Assembly: GCA_012295275.1 (NCBI GenBank)
Contig: CM022669.1
Span: 4,537,777 to 4,601,776, forward strand
Source of the DNA: Chrysomallon squamiferum
Taxonomy: Eukaryota; Mollusca; Gastropoda; Neomphalida; Peltospiridae
DNA length: 64,000 nt
Direction: 5' to 3'
Below the pieces are notes generated by a model. That model made no database searches, was not told the origin of the DNA, and saw only the letters and a list, made by a program, of their open reading frames with translations. Within the stretch, counting starts at the first letter, position 1; each line of letters begins with the position of its first letter. Positions 11,201 to 24,439 of this stretch are shown piece by piece. Made by a program: the position numbers and the translations under genes.

Positions 11201-11560
11201 CACCAGAAAACAAAACAAAAATTTTAATTTTGAATAAAAATAAAAATGAATATAAATAATGAAATAAAAATTGAAAAACAGATGCCTCCTCAAATAAAAC
11301 CTCCAAAAATAATAAATAAAAAAGTAAAAAATAAATTTAAAAAAAAGCTTGTCAGTTACAAGCTAATTAATGTCCATGTACAACAATAGATTCTTTGTAG
11401 TTAAATTATTTAGTTGTGTGGTCTGTAACAGACTGTGAAAAAATTACACATGCAAGACATGAACAGGTGAAAAAACAGTTTAAAAATAGTCATGAACTGC
11501 CACATATTTCTAAATATATTTTATAGGTACTTGGGTGAACATTAAGTCAAATAAGTACTG
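11201..11560. other. A-rich then unique sequence
   Basis: A-rich AAAT/AAAAT motifs to about 11345, then unique sequence. No gene. Confidence 0.5.
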
Positions 11561-11561
11561 T

Positions 11562-11880
11562 TATGTATGTATGTATGTATGTATGTATGTATGTATGTAT
11601 GTATGTTTGAAGTAAACATTATGTATAACATTATATTTATAAACAATAGGTATGTGTGTATATATATGTACGCATATTATATGTATGATACTTTTATGTA
11701 TGTATATATAAGTTTATATGTGCATGTATGTTTGTTTATATGTATGTGCATGTGTGTATGTATATATGTGTGTGTGTATGTATATATGTATGTATATATG
11801 TATATATGTATGTATTATTGTATATATGTATGTATGTATGTAAACATTATGTATAACATTATATGTAACATTATATTTAT
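11562..11880 (+). repeat. (ATGT)n array with embedded unique segment
   Basis: Perfect ATGT at 11563-11606, then degenerate TATG/TATA. It includes one copy of the roughly 90-bp segment repeated at 12311-12399, and a short third echo of it (ACATTATATTTATAAACAAT) at 11867-11887. Confidence 0.95.
11624..11714 (+). repeat. 90-bp dispersed direct repeat, copy 1
   Basis: Runs from TATAACATTATATTTATAAA to TGTATATATAAGTT. Its partner at 12311-12399 is nearly identical (2-bp difference in a TA run). Confidence 0.9.
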
Positions 11881-12310
11881 AAACAATAATAAATAAATAA
11901 ATAAATAAAACAATTAATTAGCTGACTTCATCACTGTTGGTAAGTAATTTCTCAGCTGACAAGAACTGGTCAGGCAGTGACACCTTCAGGTGACAGTTTA
12001 GAGTTATCTACCCTTGTAACACAGTGATACTTGCTGCATACACAGAGAAAGTGGTCTAAATGCACCAAACATCCACAGAAGGTCACAGAGATTTCAAAGT
12101 AGGTTGATGTATTGTCTAACATTTGTCATCTGGCTGACTATCAAACAATAAGTACCTTCTTGGATAGCCAGAGTAAAATGTTAGCGGAGTTTGACTTAAG
12201 TTAATCAAGTAGAAATGATGAAACTAAAGTCAATGAAGTAATAGATTTAGTTTTCTTCTTCCACTGCAAGTGTGTGTGTATGTGTGTGTGAGTGTGTGTG
12301 AGTGTGTGTG
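11881..12310. other. unique sequence then (GT)n
   Basis: 11920-12240 is complex and gene-free; CACCTTCAGGTG at about 11979 is a short palindrome. 12269-12312 is GT/GAGTGT-rich. Confidence 0.5.
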
Positions 12311-12399
12311 TATAACATTATATTTATAAACAATAGGTATGTGTGTATATATGTACGCATATTATATGTATGATACTTTTATGTATGTATATATAAGTT
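12311..12399 (+). repeat. 90-bp dispersed direct repeat, copy 2
   Basis: Partner of 11624-11714, 687 bp downstream in the same orientation and again next to TG/TATG repeats. This suggests duplication mediated by the microsatellite. Confidence 0.9.
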
Positions 12400-12556
12400 C
12401 ATAGGAATGTATGGATACACATTGTAACATGTTTAGTGTGTGTGTCTATGTGTCTGTGTATGTGTCTGTATTCACAGTTGTGTTGTATGAAGTAGTTCTA
12501 GTAGTAGTAACAGTAATGTTTAAGCTGTTACATTTGAAAAATGATCTTTAAAATAA

Positions 12557-12587
<31 letters not shown>

Positions 12588-12781
12588 TCATAATAAAAAA
12601 ATAAAAAAGTGAAAAGGATTTCTTCAGATAATTATAGTTTTGTGACTAAGTGTGTAAAAAGTATATATAACTATCTGTTATCATAAAACAAAAAAAATAA
12701 AAAAACATATACAGAAATACATTGCATTCCAAATATAGACATGCATACACAAATACAAACAAAAAGATCTAAAGACACACA

Positions 12782-12819
<38 letters not shown>

Positions 12820-13310
12820 ATCACAGAAATACACTAACAGACACAGACATAGACAAACACACAAACACACAGTCACAAAATATCCATGAAACAGAAAATC
12901 AGTGTAATAAAGTATTAAAAGAATCACAGAGTCTTGTTTATTTTTTCATTTCGTGACCACACCTAATGAAATGAGTTGTATTCTGCAGTATCACTTTCAA
13001 CCAATTTCTCTCCATTTGTACCCATCACTCACTCTGTTGAAAAAACAACACTTCCACAAATTAAATAAAATTAACTAAAAGCAGGGAATGTATGCACCCT
13101 CAGGCCAGTTTTTTTTTTTTTTATATAATAATAATAATTATTTCAATTGCCTTTTTTTTTTTAAAGTTTATTTGACATGAAGTAATAACTGAAAAAAAAA
13201 AAAATAATAATATAAATAAATAAATTAAATATAATCATGAGGACATTTTCTTACATGTTATTGAATTAACTCAGATTTATTTTTATTTATTTATTTATTT
13301 ATTTTTTTTG
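12400..13310. other. low-complexity mixture
   Basis: AAAT/AAT runs at 12555-12600, (CA)n at 12780-12816, and poly-T/poly-A/AAAT runs at 13111-13310. 12900-13100 is unique. No gene. Confidence 0.6.
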
Positions 13311-13321
13311 TTTTTTTCATT

Positions 13322-13332
13322 AATAATAATAA

Positions 13333-13363
<31 letters not shown>

Positions 13364-13377
13364 AAGAAGAAGAAGAA
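13322..13377 (+). repeat. (AAT)n(GAA)n microsatellite
   Basis: Five AAT units then about 13 GAA/AAG units. GAA arrays are purine-only and can form triplex DNA. Confidence 0.95.
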
Positions 13378-14110
13378 AAGAAAATTAAACCATACATATA
13401 AAAAGAACATTCAGCAGCACTATCTGGTTCACAACATTTTAAAATTTTTTTCATCACCTTTTCTGATTCTCTGAGTGTTAAAATCCCACCTATTTCCCTC
13501 TCCAGAATACATGTCTGCTGTATATGGGAAGGTGTATGCAATGGATATCTTGCTTGTAAAGAAAAAAAAAAAAATAAAATAAAAATACAATAAAATAAAA
13601 AAAAAAAAGTTAAAATAAGAAAAAAAAAATTAAAATAACTTAAAATAAAATAAAATAAAATCTAAAAATAAATAAAAAAACAAAACAAAAGTCTGATTGA
13701 ACTATTTCAGTACCTAAGAGAATTCTTAACGACAGTACCAAATTGTACTCAAGTGGAAATGAGATTCTGTAGAATGGGAAAAAATAGAATTAAAAAGGAC
13801 TCTCAAGAACAAGCAGTGAGATACTCAAAGTGTCACTTAGATCACTTCGATGTAAAACTGTGACATTTAATCATCTCAGTGGGTCATTAACAACTACAAC
13901 TACACTGCCATGATCAACAGACACGTTGTTTCCTTAGAACAAAACACTAATGACACATCTGTTAAAAAAAATATGTATAATATGTCAAAAAAACTGTTTT
14001 TAATGTCAAAAATGTTTAATGATAATCTTAAAAATATTAGTAGTATTGTTTAAAGAATTAATTATGTTGTTTAAAAATTAAGAATACTGTTAAAAACTGT
14101 AATACTGTTT
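13378..14110. other. unique AT-rich sequence
   Basis: A-rich AAAT runs at 13560-13685; the remainder is unique and gene-free. Confidence 0.5.
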
Positions 14111-14450
14111 TAAAAAGAATATTGATAAAAAATAAATAAATAAATGAATATGTGAATGAATGACAAAATAAATAAATAAATGAATATGTGAATGAATGAC
14201 AAAATAAATAAATAAGTAAATAAATAAATAATAAAATAAATAAGCAAATAAATAAATAATAAAATAAATAAAAAAACTAACAAAAAAAAAAAAACTAACT
14301 CAACTGAATAAAAAAAAAATAATAAATAAAAAAAAAAAAAAAATAAGTAAGTGAATAAAAAAAATAATAATAATAAATAACAAATGAAAAAAAAAAAAAT
14401 AAAAAAATAAATAAATAAATAAATAAATAAAAGATAAAAAAAAAAAAAAC
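14111..14450 (+). repeat. (AAAT)n array with 40-bp duplication
   Basis: AAAT repeats. A 40-bp unit containing GAATATGTGAATGAATGAC is duplicated at about 14127-14206. Long A-runs follow to 14450. Confidence 0.9.
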
Positions 14451-15735
14451 ATGAAAACTTTGGTGATAAGAAAAGACTTTAACCAGGGAATGAAAAGAAA
14501 ATTAAGAAGCAATTACAAAGACACTCTGCACTGCGAGTATGAATCTCACACCAGTAATTGCTGAACTCAAACATCTGCTGTCCTCCAGATATCAGAATAT
14601 CCCACATCATCGTCTGAGTGACAGATAGGAAAAAGAAATGAAAATGAAGAAGAAGAAAAAACACAAATCTAAATTTAAATGTCTTCATTCAGCGTAATTT
14701 ATGGGCAAGCATCAAACTTTATTCAAATTATTCTTTTTATTTTTCTAAAATTTTCCTATCTGGCAGAACATGTCTTTAAAAGATATTTTGGAAAGATTAA
14801 ATTAAAATGCTTTGAAGTGCATTTGCTCTTGATGTACTGGTTGGAGTATTTGACATGTGGGAATCATTGGGTCAAATCTTAATAAGTCAGTTTATACTCA
14901 CTGAGCTAATAAAGATGATTTTAAAACAACACATTCTTTTCTCTCTAACATTCTAACAAACCAACATCCTATAAAACTATCTCAATAAGGTCAGTCTCTA
15001 ACACTAACATACTGACACTACATCAGGCTAATAACCAAGGTTTCTTAAATAGGTGCCCACAATGTATGTGCCTTAACCACTAGTGGATTAATTCACAATT
15101 TAAACAGTTGATGTAGAAACTATTCAGTGGAAATTAAGGAGAAATTAAAGTTAATATAAACCTGTGAGAAAATTGCAACATCCACAAAATTTCATGATAA
15201 GTTTAACATACTGTCATACTTTTTGATCAACAAAGTTTGGCCAACATGAAATGATGTACCAAATCAAAAATATAGAAAATATATTGAAGCCATTCTATTC
15301 ATTGCATGTTAAAGCTACCTGTGTCATTCCATATTCCTAATTATAAGCTACACTTCAAGCTTATAACAATTTCTTTTGTTTCTGACTAATTCTCTAACAT
15401 ACTAACTGAACCACTGTTTCAGGCAAGCCCAGACTTCCAGTGTTAGTGCACAGGACATAAAGACTTCAGTGTGTATTTGTAACATGAAAGTTGAAGGTGA
15501 AGTGAGGTTACAGCCACCCTGTGGTAATAATAAAATAAGTGATAATTAAATGTTATTATTTTTCATTCGAAATTGCGATACTAGTAATTATTGGGGAACA
15601 CGAGGCTGTAATTCAGATGTTTGTCAGATATTTATACAGCAGTAACAGACAAATTGTGATTATTTTTTAGTGCACTTTTATGCGTATGTGACAGAGTGAG
15701 AGAGAACATGGGAGAGAGTCAGAGAGAGTGTGAAG
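14451..15735. other. unique sequence
   Basis: The least repetitive stretch of the first 20 kb. A minus-strand acceptor-like sequence (CCTATCTGTCACTCAG) ends just before 14613 and is followed by an open frame to about 14479, but it matches nothing I know. A possible SINE fragment lies at 14830-14890. Confidence 0.45.
14830..14890 (+). mobile_element. possible degenerate tRNA-like SINE head
   Basis: ACTGGTTGGAGTATTTGACA resembles the tRNA A-box/D-arm region (GTGGTTAGAGTATT type) and GGGTCAAATC resembles a B box. The 34-bp spacing is short for a tRNA, so this is at best a decayed fragment. Confidence 0.25.
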
Positions 15736-15748
15736 ATTTCTGTGTAAG

Positions 15749-15749
<1 letters not shown>

Positions 15750-15803
<54 letters not shown>

Positions 15804-15804
15804 G
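15750..15804 (+). repeat. (GT)n microsatellite
   Basis: About 24 GT units with one C interruption. Confidence 0.95.
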
Positions 15805-15925
15805 TTGTAAATGCCTGCATATGTAATGATATAAAACAAAGAAATCTACGCCTTGTTTTTTTACAGGAAATTATAATCAAGAACTAATCAGTGACAGTGG
15901 TAAGAACCTGACTGTACCAGTCAGC

Positions 15926-15960
<35 letters not shown>

Positions 15961-16245
15961 TACCTGTGTTGAAACACAGCACTGATTGACACAGGAACAA
16001 AACAAACAGTGCACTGTACTGTACAGACAGTGGATGGCAAATTACATCTGTGAAATATTTACTACAACAGCCTGACAGTGTGAAGTCATCAATGCAGGTG
16101 TTTTTAAAAATAGAGACAATGGCTTAACGAGTTTTATTATTAATTCATTGTGAGGGATTTATCTATGAGAACATTCAATTTAATTGAATGAATAATCAAT
16201 GTTTTCAGTAAAGAAATCATAAAAATAATTGTAGTTCTATAGAAC
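15805..16245. other. unique sequence with (CA)n
   Basis: (CA)n at 15929-15959. The rest is unique and gene-free. Confidence 0.5.
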
Positions 16246-16495
16246 AGACACACACACACACACAGACATACACACACATACATACTGAGACAGTTTCACA
16301 CACACATACACACTCCATATAAACACAATAACATACACACACATACACCAAAACACACATACACACACACACCCATACACTCATACACACACACATGCAC
16401 ATACACATACCATACACACATACACACACACCCACACTCATACACACACACACCATACACCACACACACATACACACATATACCATACAGACATA
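16246..16495 (+). repeat. CA-rich array
   Basis: Imperfect CACACATA repeat of about 250 bp. The Cys/Val frame on the minus strand is a repeat artefact. Confidence 0.95.
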
Positions 16496-16660
16496 CATAT
16501 CGCGTGCCCTGGGTTAAACATTAACTTCAGTGCACTAGCTTCTGAGTCTAAAGATAATAATAATAATGTCTATACTGCCATTTTCTTACATGATACCAAT
16601 CAACAATTAAATTATTAATAACACCAGTGAAATAAACTCTGTAGTTTTAGAAGTCTCAAA

Positions 16661-16968
16661 GCTTTGTGGAAGCATATAAACAGTTAAAACAAAAAGAAAA
16701 AAAGAACAAGTGATAACAGGAAGGAAAGAAGTAGAAACAGAGAGAAACAGAAAAATATAATAATAGAAAATCATAAAGAGACCTTGTGAAGAGAGAGAGA
16801 AACAAAAAAAAAACAGAAAGAAAGAGAAAGAAATAGGGGAGAGATGGAGATGGTGAGTGGGGATGAGAAAGACAGAAAGGAAAAGAAAAAGAAAGAAAGA
16901 GAAATAAAAGCCTAGAAATATAGAGTCATAGACATATAAATAATAAAAAGTAATTTTTCTTTCAAAAA

Positions 16969-17003
<35 letters not shown>
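16661..17003 (+). repeat. purine-rich tract ending in a 34-base A-run
   Basis: GAAA/GAGA-rich DNA from about 16690, ending in an uninterrupted A34 at 16970-17003. Confidence 0.85.
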
Positions 17004-17006
<3 letters not shown>

Positions 17007-18550
17007 TTCTGAAAATATAGTATCATTTGAAAAACAAATGAAAAATATTAAAATAATTATTTATATCTACTGATTAACTTATTATTTTATTATTCACCAT
17101 TCTTCCATGAAGATATCAGATAGAAATTAATTTACCACCATTAAAAAAATAATAATAATAATATTGAAAAAAATTAATATAGCTGGCAAATTTTTCTGTA
17201 CGCCTTAGTGACAGAGCAGTAACAATGTCACACTTGGGCTGGGGCCTCCAGCGAAGTAGGTAGTCATGTGACAAATCAGACATTTTGTATCAGACAAATA
17301 AAGCAGTGATGTGGACAAGACACTGGCACAGATAAACCAACCAGAAAACAAAAAAGATTTTACTAAGGAAGAAGGAGAGAAAAAAAAAAATAAAGACAAG
17401 AAATTAAAATAATAGAAAAAAAATATGTATAACTAGACCTATATAGTTTGTACACTCATGTGAAGGTGTCCTTGAAGATCCAAAAGATAAAAAAAAAAAA
17501 AAAAAAAAACATCAAATGGAAAAGAAATAAAAATAACCATTTGATTATTTCTGAGTCAGGATACCAAGATTTGAATGCTTGTCTTAAATGTTTGATTTTA
17601 AAAACAAAAATAATTAAATTACACTAAATAATGTTGAAGAAACTGTCATCATTTGTTTAACAAAATGTCAGTATATTTTAGTTTTAACAATTTTAGATAA
17701 TTACACAGGCTGCTGTTTGTGCCTGTAGTGACACAACTTAGAGGTCACAGTGCAATGAATTATAACACTACTGTGCCACATGTCCATCAGTTCATATATG
17801 TTTCTAATATGCAGTCAATATTTAAAGGATCAAAAATCTAAATTTTCTAGAAAGTTCTAAGACTGGTCAAATTTAGACTGTGGCTCATCACTAGTGTGAG
17901 CTAACAAAAATCTGTTTCATACTCCTTAACAGACTTCTTACACTGTAACCTATTTTCTGTTCCATCTAGTACAAAAAGACATGTTTATCAAACATCATGG
18001 TATGTGATGTCCTGCACATGGGGAAACAAAACAACAATTCTTTAATGCTAAATTAAAACAGCAAGTCATCTGAATAGCCATTCTCTCAACACTTGTCATT
18101 AAACAAAAAGAAAATCTTTTACTCCATTTCAATAAAATCTTTGTCTTTTATAAAAAAAAGTACAGAAATATAGTTCTTAAACCACCATTTATTTTCATTA
18201 AAGGTTTTACGACTGTGTAAAAGAAGAGCTATAAAAATCTGTGATTTACAGGTAAGGAATTTTTACAAACACAGAATGGTAATATCGTCTTTCAGGGACA
18301 CCACAGATGATCTGGTCATGTTGACATTAACAGGTTTTCTTTATGTCACATGTAACTGTGTCATTATAATGATATCTCCCCATCCTTATAATAACTGTAT
18401 TTCACAGCTTGGTGTCTGGTTTCAATCAACTCACAGCACTGCATGGTAAAACCTGGCCCTGGAATTGATCTTTATGGTCTGATGGAAAACTTCTGCATTT
18501 GAGTGAGATGCTTCATGCTGTAGACACAAAACTGAAGCTGGCTTCTCTTC
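17004..18550. other. unique sequence, no gene recognised
   Basis: 1.5 kb of mostly complex sequence. 17235-17255 holds a small stem (GCTGG-GGCCT-CCAGC). 17490-17509 is an A-run. 18445-18540 looks like a decayed interspersed repeat (TTGATC followed by an ordered tail), but the family is not identified. Confidence 0.45.
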
Positions 18551-18660
18551 TATTCAGAATTTTATTTTATTTTATTTTACTTTATTATTACTGTTATTAT
18601 TATTTATTATATTATTTATTTACATTTTTTTTTTTGATACCTAGCTGAGATATTTCAGAT
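18551..18660 (+). repeat. (ATTTT)n/(ATT)n tract
   Basis: T-rich ATTTT and ATT units ending in a T-run. Confidence 0.85.
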
Positions 18661-18895
18661 TATTTTATTTATTTGTTAGTTGAGAGGTATAATTAAAAGT
18701 GACAAAATATTTTTTGAAATGGAAATCAAACTGAAGGTGTGTTCTCTCTCACTAGGTAATTAATTTTACCAATATACTGAAAATAACTGAATAAAATGTC
18801 AGTCTGTCTGCCTGTCTCTCTGTACATCTGTGTGTCCTGTCTTTTCCTCTCTTTCTGTGTCTATTAGTCTATCATTCTACATGTCAGTCTGTCTT

Positions 18896-19075
18896 CATAA
18901 AATATACATACATAAATACATATACACAAATACAAAAACACATAAAAACACACATATACAGACAGACACAAGATGCACACACAGAACAGATACCCAAACA
19001 CACACATACATACATACATACACACAAACACAAATGTCTGAATATTTTACACATATGCACACTCAATACAAACAC
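18896..19075 (+). repeat. CA/CATA-rich array
   Basis: Imperfect ACACATAC repeat. The frames on both strands are repeat artefacts. Confidence 0.9.
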
Positions 19076-19359
19076 AAAAAGTACATAGAAAATTACATAA
19101 ATACTCAGTCACATTGAGAAAATACTTTCCCTGACAAAACAAACAAACAAAATAAGAACAACTCCTCAAACAACAACAGAACAGTTTTCATCACTTTCAT
19201 CTGACACAGAAACGTGTCATAAAACTTCATTTTTATTATTATTCTGTTCATGCTGCAGCTATGACAGCGATGTTTACCTGTAGTCAATAACAGTAAAAGT
19301 GACTAAGGCAACAAAAACAACACAGTTCATGCTCTGCTGGTTCAGTGGTGTTCCCACTG

Positions 19360-19650
19360 TGTGTGCACACACACTATGTAACTTTTGACAACAATTTGTA
19401 ACATATAAGTGTGTGTAAACACTATGGGACTTTTGGCAACAGTTTGTAACATTTAATAAAACAAGTGTCAGTACACACTACTCAACAATAGGCAACACCT
19501 TGCATTTAATAAACTAATTGTGAGCACACACTATGTGACTTCTGAGAATATATACATTTGATATGTCACAGAATAATACTACTGTGACACATTGTTGACA
19601 TTTATTTGACAATAATTGTGAGTACACACTGTCTGATTTTAGGTATGTAG
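19360..19650 (+). repeat. diverged ~55-65 bp tandem repeat, about 5 copies
   Basis: Recurring CACACTATGTGACTTTTG, then CAACAATTTGTAACATTT, then ATAAAACAAGTGTGAGTA, anchored near 19370, 19424, 19481, 19527 and 19623. Heavily decayed. Confidence 0.7.
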
Positions 19651-19810
19651 CATATGAACTCATACTTCTGCATAAAGTATGATTTTTTTCAGTAGTTATA
19701 ACAAATAAGACTTGAAACTTAATCATAAAAAGAGTTACATATTGTTACTCCAAATCACACAATAAAAATGCTTCTTAAGGCTGTTTTGTCATTAAGGTAC
19801 ATATCATAAA

Positions 19811-19940
19811 CAATTCACATCTTATAGTTTTGTTACTGTATGTCAGTTAATGTGAATACTCCTTAACTTACATGCCCCACACAATTCATGTTCTAAAATT
19901 TTGTTACCGCAAGTCAGTTAGTGTGAATGCTCCTTAAAAA
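19811..19940 (+). repeat. 71-bp tandem duplication (diverged)
   Basis: CAATTCACATCTTATAGTTTTGTTACTG at 19811 matches CAATTCATGTTCTAAAATTTTGTTACCG at 19882. Both continue to GTCAGTTA-TGTGAAT-CTCCTTAA. Confidence 0.85.
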
Positions 19941-20500
19941 CTGCTTTACTATCACAATTCCTTAAGAAACATTTTATCTTTAGTGCATTTAGGTAAGTAA
20001 TAAAGATGGATGACAAAGCGATGATGACATATTTATTATCACACAAAAAGCTTTCACAAATCGGATTTATATTCGCTTTTTTTTAATAAAGTCTTCAGTA
20101 CACCACGGCTACTTATTACCAGTGGGTTTTCATCTGATCTCATCTGCTCCAGCTCAACAGGAGAAGGACTAAATCAAGATAAAAAAACGAGAATAACAAA
20201 CTGAGGTTTTTTATATGAAAAAAAAAAAAAAAAAAAAAAAAAATGAAACTAATATATTTTTTTAAAGTTTTCCAATATTTTTTTTTTTTATAGACATGAA
20301 TTAAAGATGATGGTGCATAAAAGTAAATAAAGATATCTTTGAATGCAGATATGTCTGAAATATGTTCTAGTTCTATAGTGTATTGTTTGTGTGATGTGTT
20401 TCCAGGAGCAGATCTCATGCAGATGCCTAAAGGGTTTGTGTAAGTGTATGAACGAATGAAAGTATTTTAATATAAAACAGATGTTAGGTTTCACCATCAT
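19941..20500. other. unique sequence with A- and T-runs
   Basis: A26 at 20218-20243 and T-runs near 20076 and 20279. No gene. Confidence 0.5.
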
Positions 20501-20504
20501 GATG

Positions 20505-20530
20505 TAAAGTGTGTGTGTTGTGTGTGTGTG

Positions 20531-20591
<61 letters not shown>

Positions 20592-20612
20592 ATGTGTGTC
20601 TGTGTGTGTGCA
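20505..20612 (+). repeat. (GT)n microsatellite
   Basis: About 45 GT units with single TT, C and A interruptions. Confidence 0.95.
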
Positions 20613-20738
20613 TAGATTCAGATGTGTATGCATTTGGGATGTGATGATAAAATACTGTCAACACTCAAATGACACTCAATGAGTTTCTCTAACTGATTAG
20701 TAGCAGTTTTAAAAAAAAAAAATAAACCTTCCCAAAAA

Positions 20739-20739
20739 C

Positions 20740-20828
<89 letters not shown>

Positions 20829-20975
20829 GAGGGAGAAATGGACAGAAAGAGAGAAAGACAGAAAACTAGAAACAGAAGAAAAAATAAAGATAGAAAGAAA
20901 GAAATAGACACAGATAAAAGTTACAGAGAGAGAGAGTAAGACAGAAAACCAGAAAGAGAAGAAAAAAAATACTTT
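20739..20975 (+). repeat. (GA)n microsatellite and purine-rich flank
   Basis: About 43 uninterrupted GA units (20739-20824), then GAAA/CAGA-rich DNA. A pure GA tract of 86 bp can adopt triplex (H-DNA) structure. Confidence 0.95.
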
Positions 20976-21777
20976 TCAGTATTAGTCTATTAATATAAAA
21001 GTAGACAAAAGGAGGATAATTTTAGAATGGGAAATTGATGCAGATAAATCATCCAAAACCACAGGCAGTCAATTTGTACTTGAATTACCCAGAAAAAAAA
21101 TAGGAAGACAAATTTGTTCACAAAAAATAAAAAATGTCTAAATGTGTTAACTGTTCCTGTTACAAATTAGACACTTCAAACCGAACTCTGTGACACAAGT
21201 ATTAAATTCAGTGAAAATATTCAAAACTTTATTCATCAGGATTTGAAGATGTCCATCAAAAAAGCCAATAATTCTATCAAAATGCTGTCAATGATGTTTG
21301 AGATTGGGGGTTTTTGCAGACATCAAATCTGTGGTCACCTCATCAATTCTTAATAAAAATTAGAGTATTAAAGGAAATGTAGAAGAAAAAGTTAGGAAAG
21401 AAAACAGAAAAAAAATCCCATTGAAATAAAAAAAAAAAAAAAAAAAAGGAAAAGAAAAAGATTTTTTTTTTTTTTTTTTAAATGAGGACGAAAAAAAAAA
21501 GGAAAGAAAATATGTTTACAGAGTGAAAAATCAACTTTTTTTTCAAACAACTCAATACATGTGTACAGACAGACAGCAAAAAGCTGTAAATAATTTTTTT
21601 TATTTTTTTTTATTTTTTTGTATTTGAGAAATGGAGTGACTCTTCAATCAGTTTGCACATTAACATCCCAAGTTTTGTCAGATGAAACAAAGTCACATGA
21701 CATCTCTACACACAACAGTTCTGTTAGCTGAACAGAAATCTCACCCTCCAGGATCTATTTCTTGTGAACCAAACACA
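20976..21777. other. unique sequence with facing A and T runs
   Basis: An A-run near 21429-21447 faces a T-run at 21462-21479, able to pair as a hairpin. The rest is unique. No gene. Confidence 0.5.
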
Positions 21778-22200
21778 TGCTGGGTGTCAAATTTAGATCT
21801 TATTTTCAGAGAGTAATAAAACAAACAAAAAAATGAAATATCAATATATAATCTATTTTAAAAAATAGAATTCACATGTAGGAATACTTGGTTAAAAAAG
21901 AATAAAATACCTGTTTTATTTTGGGGAGAAGAATAATGACAATTTGAATGGTATATGCTTGAATGGCCTAATGATATAAACTTCATGTCTTATTTTAGAG
22001 GTTAAAAAAAAAAACCACACTTATTACAGATATTACATCTATTTACAAAAATAGAATTCTCATATAGGAATACTTTACCTAAAAAAAAAAAAATTCCTAT
22101 TTTATTTTTGGAAGAAAAATTAAGCCATTTTAAATTTAATATGCTTGAAAGACCACGTGATAAAAAGTTCAAGTCTAATTTTAGGGTACACAAAATTCAG
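21778..22200 (+). repeat. 186-bp diverged tandem repeat, 2 full and partial copies
   Basis: AATAGAATTC.CATATAGGAATACTT is at 21864 and 22050 (offset 186). Matching follow-on segments (TTTTATTTT-GGAGAA, ATATGCTTGAA-G-CC, TCAAGTCTAATTTTAG) occur in each. Echoes occur at about 21780 and 22498. Confidence 0.8.
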
Positions 22201-23530
22201 TTATTTGTTTTTCAAAAGATATACACAGCGCAGACATACCTAATTTTATTCCCAATATGAACTTTTCTTTCAGTCTGTTTTGAGAAATAGAAATCTTTTT
22301 TATGTTGGGTTTTAATTTTGTAAATATGAGTGATGTTCTTGGTGTGATTTGTCTGAAGAGTAAAATCAGACAGAGAAAGAAGAAGGAAAAAAAGACTTTA
22401 TTGACACTGTACTCCAAGTATTTTTAATCTACAGTTATATCAGACATGTTAGGGCATGGAAAAATCATGGACATGAAATGGATGTGTTTTGATACTATAA
22501 GGAATACCTTCACTGAAGCAAAAAATATCCATTTTGAAGTTTTCTATTTTTTTTTTTAATTCTTCATTTTAAAATGTGCTTAATTCTGAAGTATTAAGCA
22601 AAAAGATGCAACATTCCTTATTTTATTTACCCATTTTGTGGTGGAAAGTCAAGCAAATTACGCTGGTAATACCAAACAATGTAGAAGACTTGTGTGTATT
22701 TGAAATGAATAGTTTATCTTACTTCTGTGAGTCTTGTGCTTATTTGATACACTTGCTAGACAAAATTATGGATGTTTAGTTGCAGCCATTAAGTTTAGTT
22801 GACGCTTATTTTCCATCAGTGAAAGAATATGTAATCACTCAAAGTTGCATATATCTCAGAAACTAAGTTATATAATAGAAATCTGGGGTTTTTTTTGTAT
22901 TTTGAACATCATGTTTCTCTTCATTTAGCTAAATAATAACACAATGCACATTATTTCAGAAGCTGGTGCTTGAACATGTAATTCTGTATCACACATGACT
23001 GAAATATATGACATATATACATAATCTGAAAGAGTAAAAATATGAGACAAATGTGGTTGTATAAATCTGCAAACAAATATCTAAGTATTTTGTTTTGAAG
23101 TTGTTGTTTTTTTCTTTTTAAAAAGCTATGAAGATTTGATCCCACCAAAATTTCAAAGACTTGTGCACTTGGGTTTTGATTTCATGTTCTTACTGATGTC
23201 ACCAGTTTGAGTGAGCTATCCCAGTTTGCAATGCAGCACAACCATTTTGCTTTTCTGTATTGTGAGTGTTAACATGGCAACAAGTGGATGATTGTCTAAG
23301 TTTGTCAGAGCAAAATGGCAGATATATGCTTGGCATAAGAATGTGATGTTACAAGAAAATAACCAAATGAGAGTTTAACTGGGGCGAAAAAATAATAATA
23401 AAATGAAAAATAATCACCTACTATGAACAGTATCTGATAATAAAATATACAAACTGGGTTTAAGTTCAGATTTTAACTTCACACTGGACAGTTCCTTCCT
23501 TTTTTTATTTGTCTAATATATTTTTAATAT
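22201..23530. other. unique AT-rich sequence
   Basis: No gene recognised. A minus-strand frame at about 23190-23320 reads NHPLVAML but fails on splice phase (see rejected items). Confidence 0.45.
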
Positions 23531-23531
<1 letters not shown>

Positions 23532-23581
<50 letters not shown>

Positions 23582-23604
23582 ATTATTATTATTATTATTA
23601 TTAT
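23532..23604 (+). repeat. (TTG)n(TTA)n compound microsatellite
   Basis: About 16 TTG units followed by about 8 TTA units. It forms the left edge of the 1.6 kb tandem duplication. Confidence 0.95.
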
Positions 23605-24407
23605 TTTGTTTTATTGTTTTTTTAATGAAAAGTACAATAAACATCAGCAATATGAAGCTTGTAATTACATTTATTATTGTCATTTTAGAAAGGGGGTTTC
23701 TGTTAGTGCATTTCAAGTGTGGGACCTATAGATCAGATGTACTGAGGAAACAGATTCAGTGAGTACAGTGTGTTTGAAGAGAAAGACAAACACAGCATTC
23801 CATGTTATTAAAGGATAAAAAGTTTCTAAAAATCAATGTAAATAGTACATTCCACTTGAGTGTGAGAGTGAAGAGAGTACAGACATATTACATTTTCAAC
23901 TGAAAAGGTCACAGATCATAAGATCAATATTCAACAAATGAGAAATTTCCCGTTCCAAAAAGTTCTACCTGATTGATTTATCAAAAGAAATGTTATGTGG
24001 GGTTTTTTATGTTTGGGGATGAAAAAGCTTGTAACTCGTGACATCTCTGTGAAATTAATGGTTAAAGGATCAATTCTTTTCACTGTCACCACTGTATTAT
24101 TTTCCATTCAAACCAATACTATGTTGAATCAAAGTCTTTAGCATATGTTTTTCCTATTTAACTCGACATGACTTTAAAACAACAGTACCAGAATAAATTT
24201 ATAGCACTGATTTAATGTTATATAATGTTTCATAATCATTAAATTATATTCACTTATTCATCTAACTGTCACTAGTGAACATTCATTCATTTACATTATA
24301 CTAAAGTTGGCTGAATTGAAAATAAAACAAGAGGAAAATATTTTTTAATGCAATGCTTTCTTATGTATAAATATATAAATTTATAGATAGATAGCTAGAT
24401 AGCTAGC

Positions 24408-24439
<32 letters not shown>

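Noticed and set aside
15215-15260. FOCAD exon fragment (minus frame SCWPNFVDQK)
   Set aside because: No acceptor, AT-rich low-complexity frame upstream, and similarity limited to CWP.
23190-23330. Next FOCAD exon (minus-strand frame NHPLVAML resembling the family's NHPHPLI)
   Set aside because: The only acceptor-like AG puts the frame one base out of phase with exon C, similarity stops after six residues and a stop follows.
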